DNA of 64,000 bases, from contig NZ_JALUXE010000024.1 of NCBI RefSeq assembly GCF_027019125.1, positions 62,001-126,000 of the forward strand. The letters are read 5' to 3'. The notes under the pieces were generated by a model. It had not been told where the DNA came from, searched no databases, and worked only from the letters and a program-made list of their open reading frames with translations. This document shows positions 28,551 to 36,592 of the stretch, piece by piece; position 1 is the first letter of the stretch; each line of letters starts with the position of its first letter. Source of the stretch: Roseovarius sp. (lineage in GTDB: Bacteria > Pseudomonadota > Alphaproteobacteria > Rhodobacterales > Rhodobacteraceae). Both the position numbers and the translations under genes were made by a program.

Positions 28551-29702
28551 TCAATAGGTGATCTCGATTTCGATCCGACGGTTCTGTGCCCGGCCCGACG
28601 CGGTGTCATTCTCGGCCACCGGCATGGATTCGCCCCGGCTGGTCGCGGTCAGGCGCTCGGGCTCGATCAGCCCGGACCCCGACAATTCACGCACCACCGA
28701 AGAGGCCCGCGCAGCGGCAAGGCCCCAATTGTCACGATAGGGCGACGCCGCACCCAACGGCACCGAATCCGTGTGTCCGGTCACGACAATTTCGCTGGCC
28801 TCGCCCATCGCGGCAAAGGCCAATCGCGCCATCACGTCTCGGGCCTCGTCGGTCAGGTCCGCCCCGCCCGAGGGAAAGGCCCCGCCTTCGCCCACGGTGA
28901 TCACGACCTTGTCGTCGCGCTGCTCGACCGATACCATCCCCTCGCCGATTTCCTGCTGCAGGGCGACGCGCAATTGCGCGTCGGCAATCGCGGCGTTGCG
29001 TGCGGATTGCCCGGCCTGCGTCTCGGCCTCGGCCTTGGACTGCATGACATCGGCCATCTCCTGGAGATTGTCCGCAAGCCCTTGCATCATCACATCGGAG
29101 GCGGATTGCCCGGTCGCCTCTGCGGCCTGTTGCAGCGCATCAGCCGCCTCGGTCAACTGTGCCGGCAGGCTCTGGGCATCGGGGGCGTCAAAGCTCATCA
29201 CCACCTCGCCATCGCGGGTCTCGACCTTGAGCTGGCCAGACTGCAGCGCCTCTTGCAGGGCCTGAGCCAAATCGCGCGCTTCGGATTGGCCGGGCGCATC
29301 GGCCCCCTCGCCTTCGGCGGCACCTTTGCCATCCTCTTCGGTTACGGGGCGCTGAATCTCGGGTTTCTCGGTTTCGGTCGTGTCCTGTGTCATCTGTTCG
29401 GTGACGGACATTTCCGGCGAAGGGCTAAAGGAAAGGTCCAAGATCGTGGTGCCCTTGGGCTGCTCCATCACCGGCACCTGCCTTTGCACGCCAAAGGCCA
29501 TGCTGAGCGATCCCGCCACCATCTTGAACTTGGGCTGGTTGAACTCGGCAAAAGACAGGATCAGCACGAAGAACGCCATCAACAGCGTGGCGATATCGGC
29601 AAAGGTCGCCATCCAGGCGGGCGCGCCCTTGGGCGGGCATTTCGGGCACTCGTCCTCGGGGGCCTCGATGGGCACAGGCAGGGGAATGGGTTTGCGCGCC
29701 AT
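28551..29702 (-). CDS. motB: Flagellar stator protein MotB/PomB type
   Basis: 383 aa. The plug/membrane region PAWMATFADIATLLMAFFVL gives the single helix and the ion-binding Asp36. Cysteines in ECPKCPP just before it, and KFKMVAGSLSMAFGVQ just after, resemble PomB of Vibrio rather than E. coli MotB. A long acidic periplasmic linker precedes the OmpA-like peptidoglycan-binding domain (VVTGHTDSVPLG near residue 307, RAQNRRIEIEI at the end). The PomB likeness suggests a sodium-driven motor. It follows motA by 17 bp. Confidence 0.93.
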   Translation of the reverse strand: MARKPIPLPVPIEAPEDECPKCPPKGAPAWMATFADIATLLMAFFVLILSFAEFNQPKFKMVAGSLSMAFGVQRQVPVMEQPKGTTILDLSFSPSPEMSVTEQMTQDTTETEKPEIQRPVTEEDGKGAAEGEGADAPGQSEARDLAQALQEALQSGQLKVETRDGEVVMSFDAPDAQSLPAQLTEAADALQQAAEATGQSASDVMMQGLADNLQEMADVMQSKAEAETQAGQSARNAAIADAQLRVALQQEIGEGMVSVEQRDDKVVITVGEGGAFPSGGADLTDEARDVMARLAFAAMGEASEIVVTGHTDSVPLGAASPYRDNWGLAAARASSVVRELSGSGLIEPERLTATSRGESMPVAENDTASGRAQNRRIEIEITY

Positions 29703-29719
29703 GTCTCAGAGCACCTTGT

Positions 29720-30481
29720 TTAGGCTGCGAGCAGCTTGGTTTGCAGCTTGGGCGGCAGGACCGCGACCATCTGTTCTTGCACGTTGCGCCCGGACTCGCC
29801 CTTGGCGATGTTGCGCAACCCTGCCAGAACCATATCCCGATACGCGGCCTCGCTGGCGGTATACCCCTCCAGCTTGGACAGGACCGGACCAAAGATCACG
29901 TTCGCGACAAAGGCCCCATAGAGCGTGGTCAACAGCGCCACCGCCATCGCGGGGCCGATTGCCTTGGGGTCGGCCATGTTGCCCAGCATCTGAACCAGAC
30001 CGATCAGCGTGCCGATCATGCCCATGGCGGGGGCAATGTCGATCCAGCCACGCAGCGCCTCGTGAACCTCGCCGTGGCGCACTTTCATGGCCTTGATCTC
30101 GTCCGAGAGTTGCTTGACCAGCTTGGACTCGTCCGCGCCGTCCACCAACATCTGCAATCCCTTGGAAAAGAACTTGTCCGGCACTTCCTGATTTTCCAGC
30201 GCCATCAACCCGCTTTTACGGGCGATGTCCGACAACTCGACCATCTTGGTGATCAGGCCTTCCGGACTTGGGGCCTTGGGCATGAACGCCTTGCCCATGG
30301 CCCCAAAGCTACGCAGGAAAACCGGCATGGTGCATTTGTACATGACGGCAAAGAATGTCCCGCCGAACACGATCAGGATCGAGGCCACGTCAATGAACGG
30401 CCCGAGACCGCCTGCTGCCAGCATCGATCCGATCACCATTCCCAGTGCACCGATCAAGCCGATGAGCGAAGCAATATCCAT
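29720..30481 (-). CDS. motA: Flagellar stator protein MotA/PomA type
   Basis: 253-aa four-helix stator subunit. N-terminal helices (SLIGLIGALGMVIGSML), the cytoplasmic loop containing RHGEVHEALRGWIDIAPAMG, and the pair of C-terminal helices (GMIGTLIGLVQMLGNM, ALLTTLYGAFVANVIFGPVL) follow the PomA pattern and size. It converts ion flow into torque on FliG. First gene of motA-motB-fliD, downstream of a sigma-54 promoter; divergent from the flagellin gene. Confidence 0.94.
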   Translation of the reverse strand: MDIASLIGLIGALGMVIGSMLAAGGLGPFIDVASILIVFGGTFFAVMYKCTMPVFLRSFGAMGKAFMPKAPSPEGLITKMVELSDIARKSGLMALENQEVPDKFFSKGLQMLVDGADESKLVKQLSDEIKAMKVRHGEVHEALRGWIDIAPAMGMIGTLIGLVQMLGNMADPKAIGPAMAVALLTTLYGAFVANVIFGPVLSKLEGYTASEAAYRDMVLAGLRNIAKGESGRNVQEQMVAVLPPKLQTKLLAA

Positions 30482-30540
30482 TGTCAGGACTCCCTGAAAA
30501 GCGTGGCAACTGGCACTCAGCCAAGTCTCGTGAGAGAAGG

Positions 30541-30558
30541 GGCAAGAACCATACCAAG
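30541..30558 (-). promoter_or_regulatory. Sigma-54 promoter of motA operon
   Basis: Minus strand CTTGGTATGGTTCTTGCC: GG at 30555-30554 and GC at 30543-30542 with 10 bp between; the -12 box TTGC is perfect, the -24 box departs at TATG. Predicted start near 30530, about 50 nt before motA. Confidence 0.7.
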
Positions 30559-30607
30559 CCGATCAGGGCCGAAAGCAAAAGTATTAAATTGTTAAATTAC
30601 AGATACT

Positions 30608-30634
30608 TAAAACGATTTTGAGAAATTTCGCTAA
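30608..30634 (+). promoter_or_regulatory. Sigma-28 (FliA) promoter of fliC
   Basis: TAAA at 30608-30611, then 15 bp, then TTCGCTAA at 30627-30634. The consensus is TAAA-N15-GCCGATAA; the -10 box matches at 5 of 8 positions including CG and TAA. It leaves a leader of about 90 nt before fliC. Confidence 0.65.
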
Positions 30635-30730
30635 ACATTTTCCGCCGCCGCCGTTGCTCTTGTCAAGCGCTGGACAGCGTATCCAACCCAAGCGCTGCCC
30701 AACGTAGGACGTCAACCCAGGAGACTGAAA

Positions 30731-32209
30731 ATGACCACGATCAATACCAATATGAGCGCGATCACGGCACAAGCCAACATGAAGCGCGTCAACGACGATA
30801 TGAACGCGGCCATGAGCCGCCTGTCCTCGGGCCTGCGCATCAACGCCGCCAAGGACGACGCCGCCGGCATGGCCATCGCGGAAAAGATGACCTCGCAGAT
30901 CACCGGCCTCAACCAGGCCGTCCGCAACGCCACCGACGGCAAGAACCTGCTGGACACGACCGAAGGCGCGCACGTCGAAGTTTCCAACATGCTCCAGCGT
31001 CTGCGCGAACTGGCCGTTCAGTCGTCGAACGACACGAACACCGCCTCTGACCGTTCGAACCTCGGGGCCGAAGCCAAGCAGCTCGTGACGGAAATCAACC
31101 GCGTCGCCAAGGACACCACCTTTAACGGTATGAACATTCTTGACGGCTCCTTCACCGGCAAGCAATTCCAGATCGGCGCTGACTCGGGCCAGGTCCTCAA
31201 CATCAGCGTGGACAGCGCCGCCGCGACCGATATTGGCGCGCATACCGTGACCTCGAACGTGTCGCTGGCCGCAGGTGCGGGCACCACCGACACCGGCATC
31301 GCCGCCGCCACGACCATCAACATCACCGGTTTTGCCGGCAGCGCCGAACTGACCACCACCGCAGGCCAGTCGGCCGAGGAAATGGCCGCAGCGATCAATG
31401 ATGTCAGCGCCTCGACCGGCGTTACAGCATCGGCTGAGACGAACCTTGAGCTGTCGGGCTTCTCTGCCGCCGACACTGTCACCTTCGACGTCAACGGCGT
31501 GAATATCGGCACCGTTGCAATCTCGGATACGTCCGATCTGCGCGGCATCGCCACGGCGATCAACAACCAGTCTGGCCGGACCGGCGTGACCGCGACCATG
31601 GGCGACGACAATTCGACGATCAAACTGACCGACGCAACCGGCGCCGACGTCCTGATCTCCGGGTTCACCACCGGCACCGGCACCTCGACCATGGCTGTCA
31701 CGGCGATGAATACGGACGGCACAGCCTCTGGCGCGACCGCGGGCACGCATACCGCGACCCTCACCGATGCTGCTGGCGACGCCGCCATCAGCGGTCAGGT
31801 GGAACTGAGCTCGACCAAGCAGTTCTCGGTCGGGACCGATGTTGTCACCGCCGGGACCGTGTTCTTCGAGTCCGCAGCCAACACCTCGGAACTGAGCTCG
31901 GTTGCTGAAATCGACCTGACGACCCTCGAAGGGGCCGCCGACGCGCTCAAGGTGATCGACGTCGCCCTGCAAAAGGTCAGCCAGGCACGTTCCGACCTCG
32001 GTGCCGTGTCCAACCGTCTCGACAGCACGATCTCGAACCTGACCAACATCACGGTTAACGTTACCGCGGCGCGTTCGGGGGTCATGGACGCCGACTTTGC
32101 CAAGGAATCGTCCGAGATGGCACGCTCGCAGATTCTGTCGCAGGCCAGCACCGCGATGCTCGCACAGGCCAACCAGTCGGCTCAGGGGATGCTCTCGCTG
32201 CTCCGGTAA
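30731..32209 (+). CDS. fliC: Flagellin
   Basis: 492-aa filament protein. D0/D1 N-terminal region ([40 protein letters not shown]) and C-terminal region ([20 protein letters not shown] ... [20 protein letters not shown]) are canonical. The middle ~230 residues are Thr/Ala-rich and variable. The D1 stretch [20 protein letters not shown] is the beta/gammaproteobacterial form recognised by TLR5, not the form of typical alphaproteobacterial flagellins. AGGAGA precedes the ATG. Single copy in this window, with its own FliA-type promoter and terminator. Confidence 0.97.
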   Translation: MTTINTNMSAITAQANMKRVNDDMNAAMSRLSSGLRINAAKDDAAGMAIAEKMTSQITGLNQAVRNATDGKNLLDTTEGAHVEVSNMLQRLRELAVQSSNDTNTASDRSNLGAEAKQLVTEINRVAKDTTFNGMNILDGSFTGKQFQIGADSGQVLNISVDSAAATDIGAHTVTSNVSLAAGAGTTDTGIAAATTINITGFAGSAELTTTAGQSAEEMAAAINDVSASTGVTASAETNLELSGFSAADTVTFDVNGVNIGTVAISDTSDLRGIATAINNQSGRTGVTATMGDDNSTIKLTDATGADVLISGFTTGTGTSTMAVTAMNTDGTASGATAGTHTATLTDAAGDAAISGQVELSSTKQFSVGTDVVTAGTVFFESAANTSELSSVAEIDLTTLEGAADALKVIDVALQKVSQARSDLGAVSNRLDSTISNLTNITVNVTAARSGVMDADFAKESSEMARSQILSQASTAMLAQANQSAQGMLSLLR

Positions 32210-32236
32210 ACGTCGAAATCTCGACAGTATCGAAAG

Positions 32237-32264
32237 AACCCCAACGGTATCGTTGGGGTTTTTT
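32237..32264 (+). terminator. Rho-independent terminator of fliC
   Basis: AACCCCAACG, loop GTAT, CGTTGGGGTT form a perfect 10-bp stem followed by TTTT. Confidence 0.95.
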
Positions 32265-32393
32265 CAATTTAATCAAAGTGACTTAGTGGATTTTATCGTC
32301 ACCGGTTCGACAAGCCCCATAGCGTCGAATTCCGAGTCTTCAGTCTAACGGCAGGCCAGATAGGTATTTAAGCACGAGATAGGAGAAAAATTG

Positions 32394-33716
32394 ATGAACC
32401 TGCAAATTTCTCAACGCGCGGCCCAAACACAGGGGCTTGTCATGACGGGCCATATGCAACAGGCGATTGCCCTGCTGCAACTGTCGAATACCGACCTCCA
32501 ACGCTATATCGAGCAGGAGGCCGAGGAAAATCCGTTCATCGAAGTGGCCCGCTCTGACCGCGCCCTGCCCAGCCTGCCGCATGTCGGCGGCAGGGGGACG
32601 GATGCCGACGACGCCACGGGCCGGATCGCCGATCACCCGCTCTCGCTCTATGCCCATGTCGCGGCTCAGTTCGATCTGATGTTTCATTCTCCCGAGGACC
32701 GTCTTATCGCCGACCGCTTTCTCGAAGCGCTGGATGAGAACGGCTGGCTTGGCGAACCTCTGGAAGAGATCGCCTTTGCCTGCGGTCTCGACATGGCCGA
32801 GGCAGAACACATGCTGCACGCGGTGCAGGCGGCTGAGCCTGCGGGCCTCTTTGCCCGCAACCTTGCCGAATGTCTGGCTCTTCAGGCCGAGGATCAGGGC
32901 CTCATGACGCCGCTCTTTCGCGCCGTGCTCGACAACCTGCCGCGCCTTGCGGCCGCGGATCTGGTCGGGTTGGCTCGGGTCTGTGCCTGCTCCATGGAGG
33001 AGCTGCGCGCCACGCTGAAACAGTTGCGCAGCCTCAATCCCAAACCCGGTGCCGATTTCCACTTTACCAATATTGAAGAGCGTGAACCGGACCTGATCGT
33101 CAGCCGTGGCGCATCGGGCTGGAAGGTGGAACTCAATCGCTCGACCCTGCCTGCCGTGCTGGTGGACGAGGAGAGCGCCGCCGTGGCGACGCAGGACAAG
33201 CGCGCCCGAGAGTATGTCGGTGAGCGTCTTGGCGTTGCCCGCTGGCTGCGCCGCGCGGTCGAACATCGCAACCAGACCGCCCTTGCCGTGGGTGCCGAGA
33301 TCGTGCGCCGTCAGGCCGCGTTTCTGGAGCATGGTCCGGCCAAGATCGCGCCGATGACGCTGGCCGATGTGGCGCAGGCGATCGGCGTGCATGAAAGCAC
33401 CGTCAGCCGCGTGACGACCGGCATCCTGATGGTCACACCGCAAGGCACCATGGGGCTCAAGCGGTTCTTCAGCACCGCGCTTGCCGGCGATGCCGATGGC
33501 GAAGGCGGGGCCTCGGCCGCAGCCGTCCGTTACCGGATTCAAAAGATGGTCGCCGGGGAAGACCCTGCCAATCCGCTGAGCGATGATGCCATCGCCCAGA
33601 TGATCAGCGCCGATGGCCCGGTCCTGGCCCGCCGCACGGTCGCGAAATACCGCGACATGCTGCATATCCCCTCGTCCTTTCAGCGCAAGCGTCAGGGCAA
33701 ACTGAACAGCATGTAA
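32394..33716 (+). CDS. rpoN: RNA polymerase sigma-54 factor, flagellar paralog
   Basis: 440 aa. Region I (QTQGLVMTGHMQQAIALLQL near residue 11) contacts activators. The core-binding and helix-turn-helix regions (MTLADVAQAIGVHESTVSRV) follow, and the RpoN box ARRTVAKYRDML lies about 20 residues from the end. The acidic region II is short, giving a somewhat compact protein. AGGAG lies 8 nt before ATG 32394; the TTG one codon upstream is less likely. Its place between fliC and motor genes matches R. sphaeroides rpoN2, the sigma-54 paralog devoted to the fla1 flagellum, so I read it as that paralog. Confidence 0.9.
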   Translation: MNLQISQRAAQTQGLVMTGHMQQAIALLQLSNTDLQRYIEQEAEENPFIEVARSDRALPSLPHVGGRGTDADDATGRIADHPLSLYAHVAAQFDLMFHSPEDRLIADRFLEALDENGWLGEPLEEIAFACGLDMAEAEHMLHAVQAAEPAGLFARNLAECLALQAEDQGLMTPLFRAVLDNLPRLAAADLVGLARVCACSMEELRATLKQLRSLNPKPGADFHFTNIEEREPDLIVSRGASGWKVELNRSTLPAVLVDEESAAVATQDKRAREYVGERLGVARWLRRAVEHRNQTALAVGAEIVRRQAAFLEHGPAKIAPMTLADVAQAIGVHESTVSRVTTGILMVTPQGTMGLKRFFSTALAGDADGEGGASAAAVRYRIQKMVAGEDPANPLSDDAIAQMISADGPVLARRTVAKYRDMLHIPSSFQRKRQGKLNSM

Positions 33717-33731
33717 TGCGCGGTCGAGGCG

Positions 33732-34430
33732 TCAGCGCGCCACGACCCGCTCTGGCTGCGACCGCACCGGTGCGTGAACGAACCGCATATCCGGTGCCAG
33801 CGTGGTCATCTGCCTGTGCAAGTTCCGTTCTGACTTTGCCGCAATCACCCGCCAAAGGCGAAAGCCGCGCGCCGTACGATCCGAGCGCACCAGCATCGGC
33901 GCAGCGCGCCAGAAATACACGCAGATAAGCCCCTGAAGCGCGGCCCCCGCAATCCATCCCAACGGGACAGAGAGAAGCAACAACGCAGCCCACAGGATCA
34001 GCGGCGTCCAGAGCCGCATCTGGATCATGTAGAGTGGCGGCATCAGGGCCAGCACCGATGGCGTCCGCGGTTGCGCATCATAGCTTTCATCCGGGCCGAT
34101 CATGACATCAAAGTTCTTCCACCGGTCCTCCGGGCGATGCTCGGGAAGGGCGGCGATGGCCTCGGGCTTTGGCATCACGCGCCAGCGTCCAAGAATGGCG
34201 CTGCGCCCCAGTATCGGCCACACCTGCCCGTCACGGCAGATCCACATCAGGCGCGCACGCTCGGGCTGCTCCTTGAACAGGGCCTGGATATCCTTAATCG
34301 TGCCGTCGACCGACTGCCCGTCCACCCGGAGCAGGATGTCACCGGGCCGCAGGCCTAGCGATTTGCCCAGCGGATTGACCGAGGTCAGCGCGAGCGCGGT
34401 GGCGCGGGGTGATGGATCAGTGGGGCTCAT
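33732..34430 (-). CDS. PDZ-domain membrane protein in motF operon
   Basis: 232 aa. An N-terminal PDZ-like region (residues ~10-75, VNPLGKSLGLRPGDILLRVD) is followed by a linker and two membrane helices (about 135-175). The last ~50 residues are basic and likely cytosolic. A TAGGAGGG ribosome site overlaps the upstream stop, so translation is coupled to the MotF-like gene. Its topology would place the PDZ on the same side as the C-terminus. A role in motor assembly or rotation is inferred from the shared sigma-54 promoter only. Confidence 0.6.
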   Translation of the reverse strand: MSPTDPSPRATALALTSVNPLGKSLGLRPGDILLRVDGQSVDGTIKDIQALFKEQPERARLMWICRDGQVWPILGRSAILGRWRVMPKPEAIAALPEHRPEDRWKNFDVMIGPDESYDAQPRTPSVLALMPPLYMIQMRLWTPLILWAALLLLSVPLGWIAGAALQGLICVYFWRAAPMLVRSDRTARGFRLWRVIAAKSERNLHRQMTTLAPDMRFVHAPVRSQPERVVAR

Positions 34431-34442
34431 GCGCCCACCCTC

Positions 34443-35138
34443 CTAGGGGAAACCAAAGGGATTAGGTTCGACGCGGGCCTGCGGCTTCTTGCGCGACGGA
34501 GCCTTGGCAACCGGCTTGGGTGCGGCAGCGGCAGTCTGTGGTGCGGCCTTGGCAAGCACCTCGGCCCGCTCTGCCAGCATCTTTGTCATCGCGAGTTGCA
34601 GATCCGACAGCCCCTTGGCGAAGGCATCGCGTGTCTCGACATGGCTGGCCTCGACCCGATCGACCAGACCGCGCAGCATTTGCGGCGCGGCGGGGTCCTC
34701 GGTGGCAGACATGGCCTCGGCCAGACGCGCGGTCTCGGCCATCATCGTTTCCTCAAGGCGCTCGATCCCGGCGGTCTGCGCCGCCTCGATGGCCGCCACC
34801 TTCTCGGACATATCGCCCAGCGCCTCTAGCTGCGCCTGCAAGTCGCCCACGGATTTGGAGAAAACCGTCAGCGCCTCGATCTGGGTGGCGGTCGCGGTCC
34901 GCATGTCCGACAGGGTGCGCAGATAGACCAGACCGGCCAGCGCCACACAAAGCACCGCCGAGGCCACCACACCAAAGAGGAGCGGCTTCATGCCCTTGGC
35001 GAATTTATCCAGCCGCGCGGCGGCGGCCAATGTCTCGGTCGATACGCGCGCCACATCCTCGGCGCTGTCATTGGCGGCGGTCGCCGCCTCCAGCGCCAGT
35101 TGAATACTGTTTTCCAGCTCGGTCGGGGGGGTGGTCAT
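34443..35138 (-). CDS. Single-pass coiled-coil protein, MotF-like candidate
   Basis: 231 aa with one membrane helix at ~51-73, a long helical/coiled-coil region after it, and a Pro/Ala/Lys-rich tail ending in PNPFGFP. R. sphaeroides MotF, a bitopic protein needed for rotation of the fla1 flagellum, has this size, topology and neighbourhood. I recognise it by layout rather than by a firm motif, so the name is tentative. AAAGGA lies 8 nt before the ATG, and a good sigma-54 promoter lies 56 bp upstream, supporting a flagellar role. Confidence 0.55.
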   Translation of the reverse strand: MTTPPTELENSIQLALEAATAANDSAEDVARVSTETLAAAARLDKFAKGMKPLLFGVVASAVLCVALAGLVYLRTLSDMRTATATQIEALTVFSKSVGDLQAQLEALGDMSEKVAAIEAAQTAGIERLEETMMAETARLAEAMSATEDPAAPQMLRGLVDRVEASHVETRDAFAKGLSDLQLAMTKMLAERAEVLAKAAPQTAAAAPKPVAKAPSRKKPQARVEPNPFGFP

Positions 35139-35193
35139 GCGGGAATCCTTTGGATGTTGGGGATCGCCGGAGGGTCCGGCCCTGGCCCGAGCC

Positions 35194-35211
35194 TGCAGGG
35201 TTCATGCCAAG
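35194..35211 (-). promoter_or_regulatory. Sigma-54 promoter of motF-like operon
   Basis: Minus strand CTTGGCATGAACCCTGCA: GG at 35208-35207, 10 bp, GC at 35196-35195. Predicted start near 35183, 45 nt before the gene. Confidence 0.8.
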
Positions 35212-35281
35212 TGAGCTGCTAACATTCTCACCGGCCCAGTCGTTGACTAACTCAGACCCGAACCTACGATAGAGACCGCAT

Positions 35282-35866
35282 ATGCACAGCCAGACCTTCA
35301 TGACCGACACCGTTGCCGTCCACGCAGAGTGCCGTCCCCGCTGCGCGAGCCATGGGCATGTCTGCAGCGCCAGCGGTCCCTTTGCGCTGCTCTCTCTGGG
35401 CGCGCGCAACTATGAGATCGCCGAAGCCACGGGCGAGGGCGAGCGCCTGGCATTTCGGGCGCAGGGCCAGCAGGAATGGTGCGCGCTTGACCGCCGTATC
35501 GCCGAAGGCTGGATCGAGGTTGGGTCCGATATTCTCCTGCTCGACCCAGATGTGCTCTTTGACTTTCTGATGACCCATGCGGTGCGGACCCAGACCTCGG
35601 AGGAACCGCCCTATGAGATGGCCTTCGACACGCTTGGCGTCAAATGGTCTGCCCGGCTCTTGCAAGATCGCGATGGCGAGGTGAGTTTTGGCGATGGCAT
35701 TTGGCAGCACGCCCGGCTTGGCCTCAAGGCGCCGCAGGATGGGCGCGAACGTGCCATCATGGTCCTGATCGCCGCCATGCCCGATGCCCGTCAGCGATTC
35801 GAACCGCATATCACCAACTGGGCCCGCCGTATCGCCCAGGGGGTGCGCGTCATGCCGGTGATGTGA
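35282..35866 (+). CDS. Unrecognised 194-aa protein
   Basis: 194 aa without signal peptide or membrane helix. Sequence features are an N-terminal cysteine/histidine patch (AECRPRCASHGHVC, residues ~15-28) and a compact mixed alpha/beta body with WCALDRRIAEGWIEVG and several acidic stretches. I do not recognise the family. Codon use and density suggest a real gene. It is divergent from the MotF-like gene, but I found no clear sigma-54 or sigma-28 site facing it. A second ATG six codons in (35300) is possible. Confidence 0.6.
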   Translation: MHSQTFMTDTVAVHAECRPRCASHGHVCSASGPFALLSLGARNYEIAEATGEGERLAFRAQGQQEWCALDRRIAEGWIEVGSDILLLDPDVLFDFLMTHAVRTQTSEEPPYEMAFDTLGVKWSARLLQDRDGEVSFGDGIWQHARLGLKAPQDGRERAIMVLIAAMPDARQRFEPHITNWARRIAQGVRVMPVM

Positions 35867-35987
35867 CGTTGCGTCACTCGCTGCAATCTTAGGCAAAGGG
35901 CCTGATCCAGGGACAGCGTCCACGTTCAAGTGACCGCATGTCTAAACGGTGAATGCGTTGATTTTGCAGCGCTTTCACTGGGGCGCG

Positions 35988-36019
35988 TTATCTTTAGATA
36001 CATCAACTTCTTTAGATAT
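35988..36019. promoter_or_regulatory. TTATCT-N2-AGATA inverted repeat, two copies
   Basis: TTATCTTTAGATAC at 35988-36001, with TCTTTAGATA recurring 18 bp further on at 36009-36018. The first copy is an inverted repeat of TTATCT around TT. It lies about 90 bp upstream of the molybdopterin-fold gene. The same motif occurs at 40381 and 62876. Confidence 0.5.
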
Positions 36020-36091
36020 GATCGCTCATTCAAAAAATCTGCTAAAAAACCCAAAGCGACACCGCTTTGTTCCAGTATCCAAATGAGACAC

Positions 36092-36589
36092 ATGATGAAC
36101 CGTAGATTCTTTCTGACCCTCGCGGCCCTTGGCCTTTCGCTTGCTCAGACCATCGCAAGCCCAGCTTTCGCCGATGAGGTCATCCTGACCGTCAACGATC
36201 TGCGCAACGGCGTGACCAAGACCTTCACCGAGGCAGATCTTCTCGCTCTGCCGCAAGAGAGCTTTGCGACGACGACCATCTGGACCGACACGGCGCCCAA
36301 GACATTTTCCGGCCCCTCTCTGCGAACAGTGCTCGAGGCCGCAGGCAGCGCGCCGGGTTCCCTGCGGATCTATGCCATCAACGACTACAACGTGACCTTC
36401 CCCGAGGCGCGCATGGAAGAGAACGTGCCGATCCTTGCCATCCGGATCGACGATGCGGCCTTTTCGGTGCGCGAAAAGGGACCGCTCTGGATGGTGTTTC
36501 CCTATGACTCGGACACCCGCTATCAGAGCGAAGAGTATTTTACCCTCAGTGTTTGGCAGTTGAACAAGATAGACATTCTTGCGGAATGA
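36092..36589 (+). CDS. Periplasmic molybdopterin-fold (oxidoreductase-like) protein
   Basis: 165 aa with a signal peptide (MMNRRFFLTLAALGLSLAQT ... AFA). The mature part resembles a small stand-alone sulfite-oxidase-type molybdopterin-binding domain (LLALPQESFATTTIWTD, FSGPSLRTVLEAAG, AINDYNVTFP, FPYDSDTRY). The family's conserved cysteine ligand is not visible, so it may bind a ligand rather than act as an enzyme. The start was chosen at the second of three near ATGs because GAGAC lies ~5 nt upstream. It ends 3 bp before the hybrid kinase, which suggests it is that kinase's periplasmic partner. Confidence 0.7.
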   Translation: MMNRRFFLTLAALGLSLAQTIASPAFADEVILTVNDLRNGVTKTFTEADLLALPQESFATTTIWTDTAPKTFSGPSLRTVLEAAGSAPGSLRIYAINDYNVTFPEARMEENVPILAIRIDDAAFSVREKGPLWMVFPYDSDTRYQSEEYFTLSVWQLNKIDILAE

Positions 36590-36592
36590 TCC

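Noticed and set aside
35080..35260. Sigma-54 promoter facing the 194-aa gene
   Set aside because: Candidate plus-strand sites have 9-bp spacing or lack the -12 GC; none is convincing.
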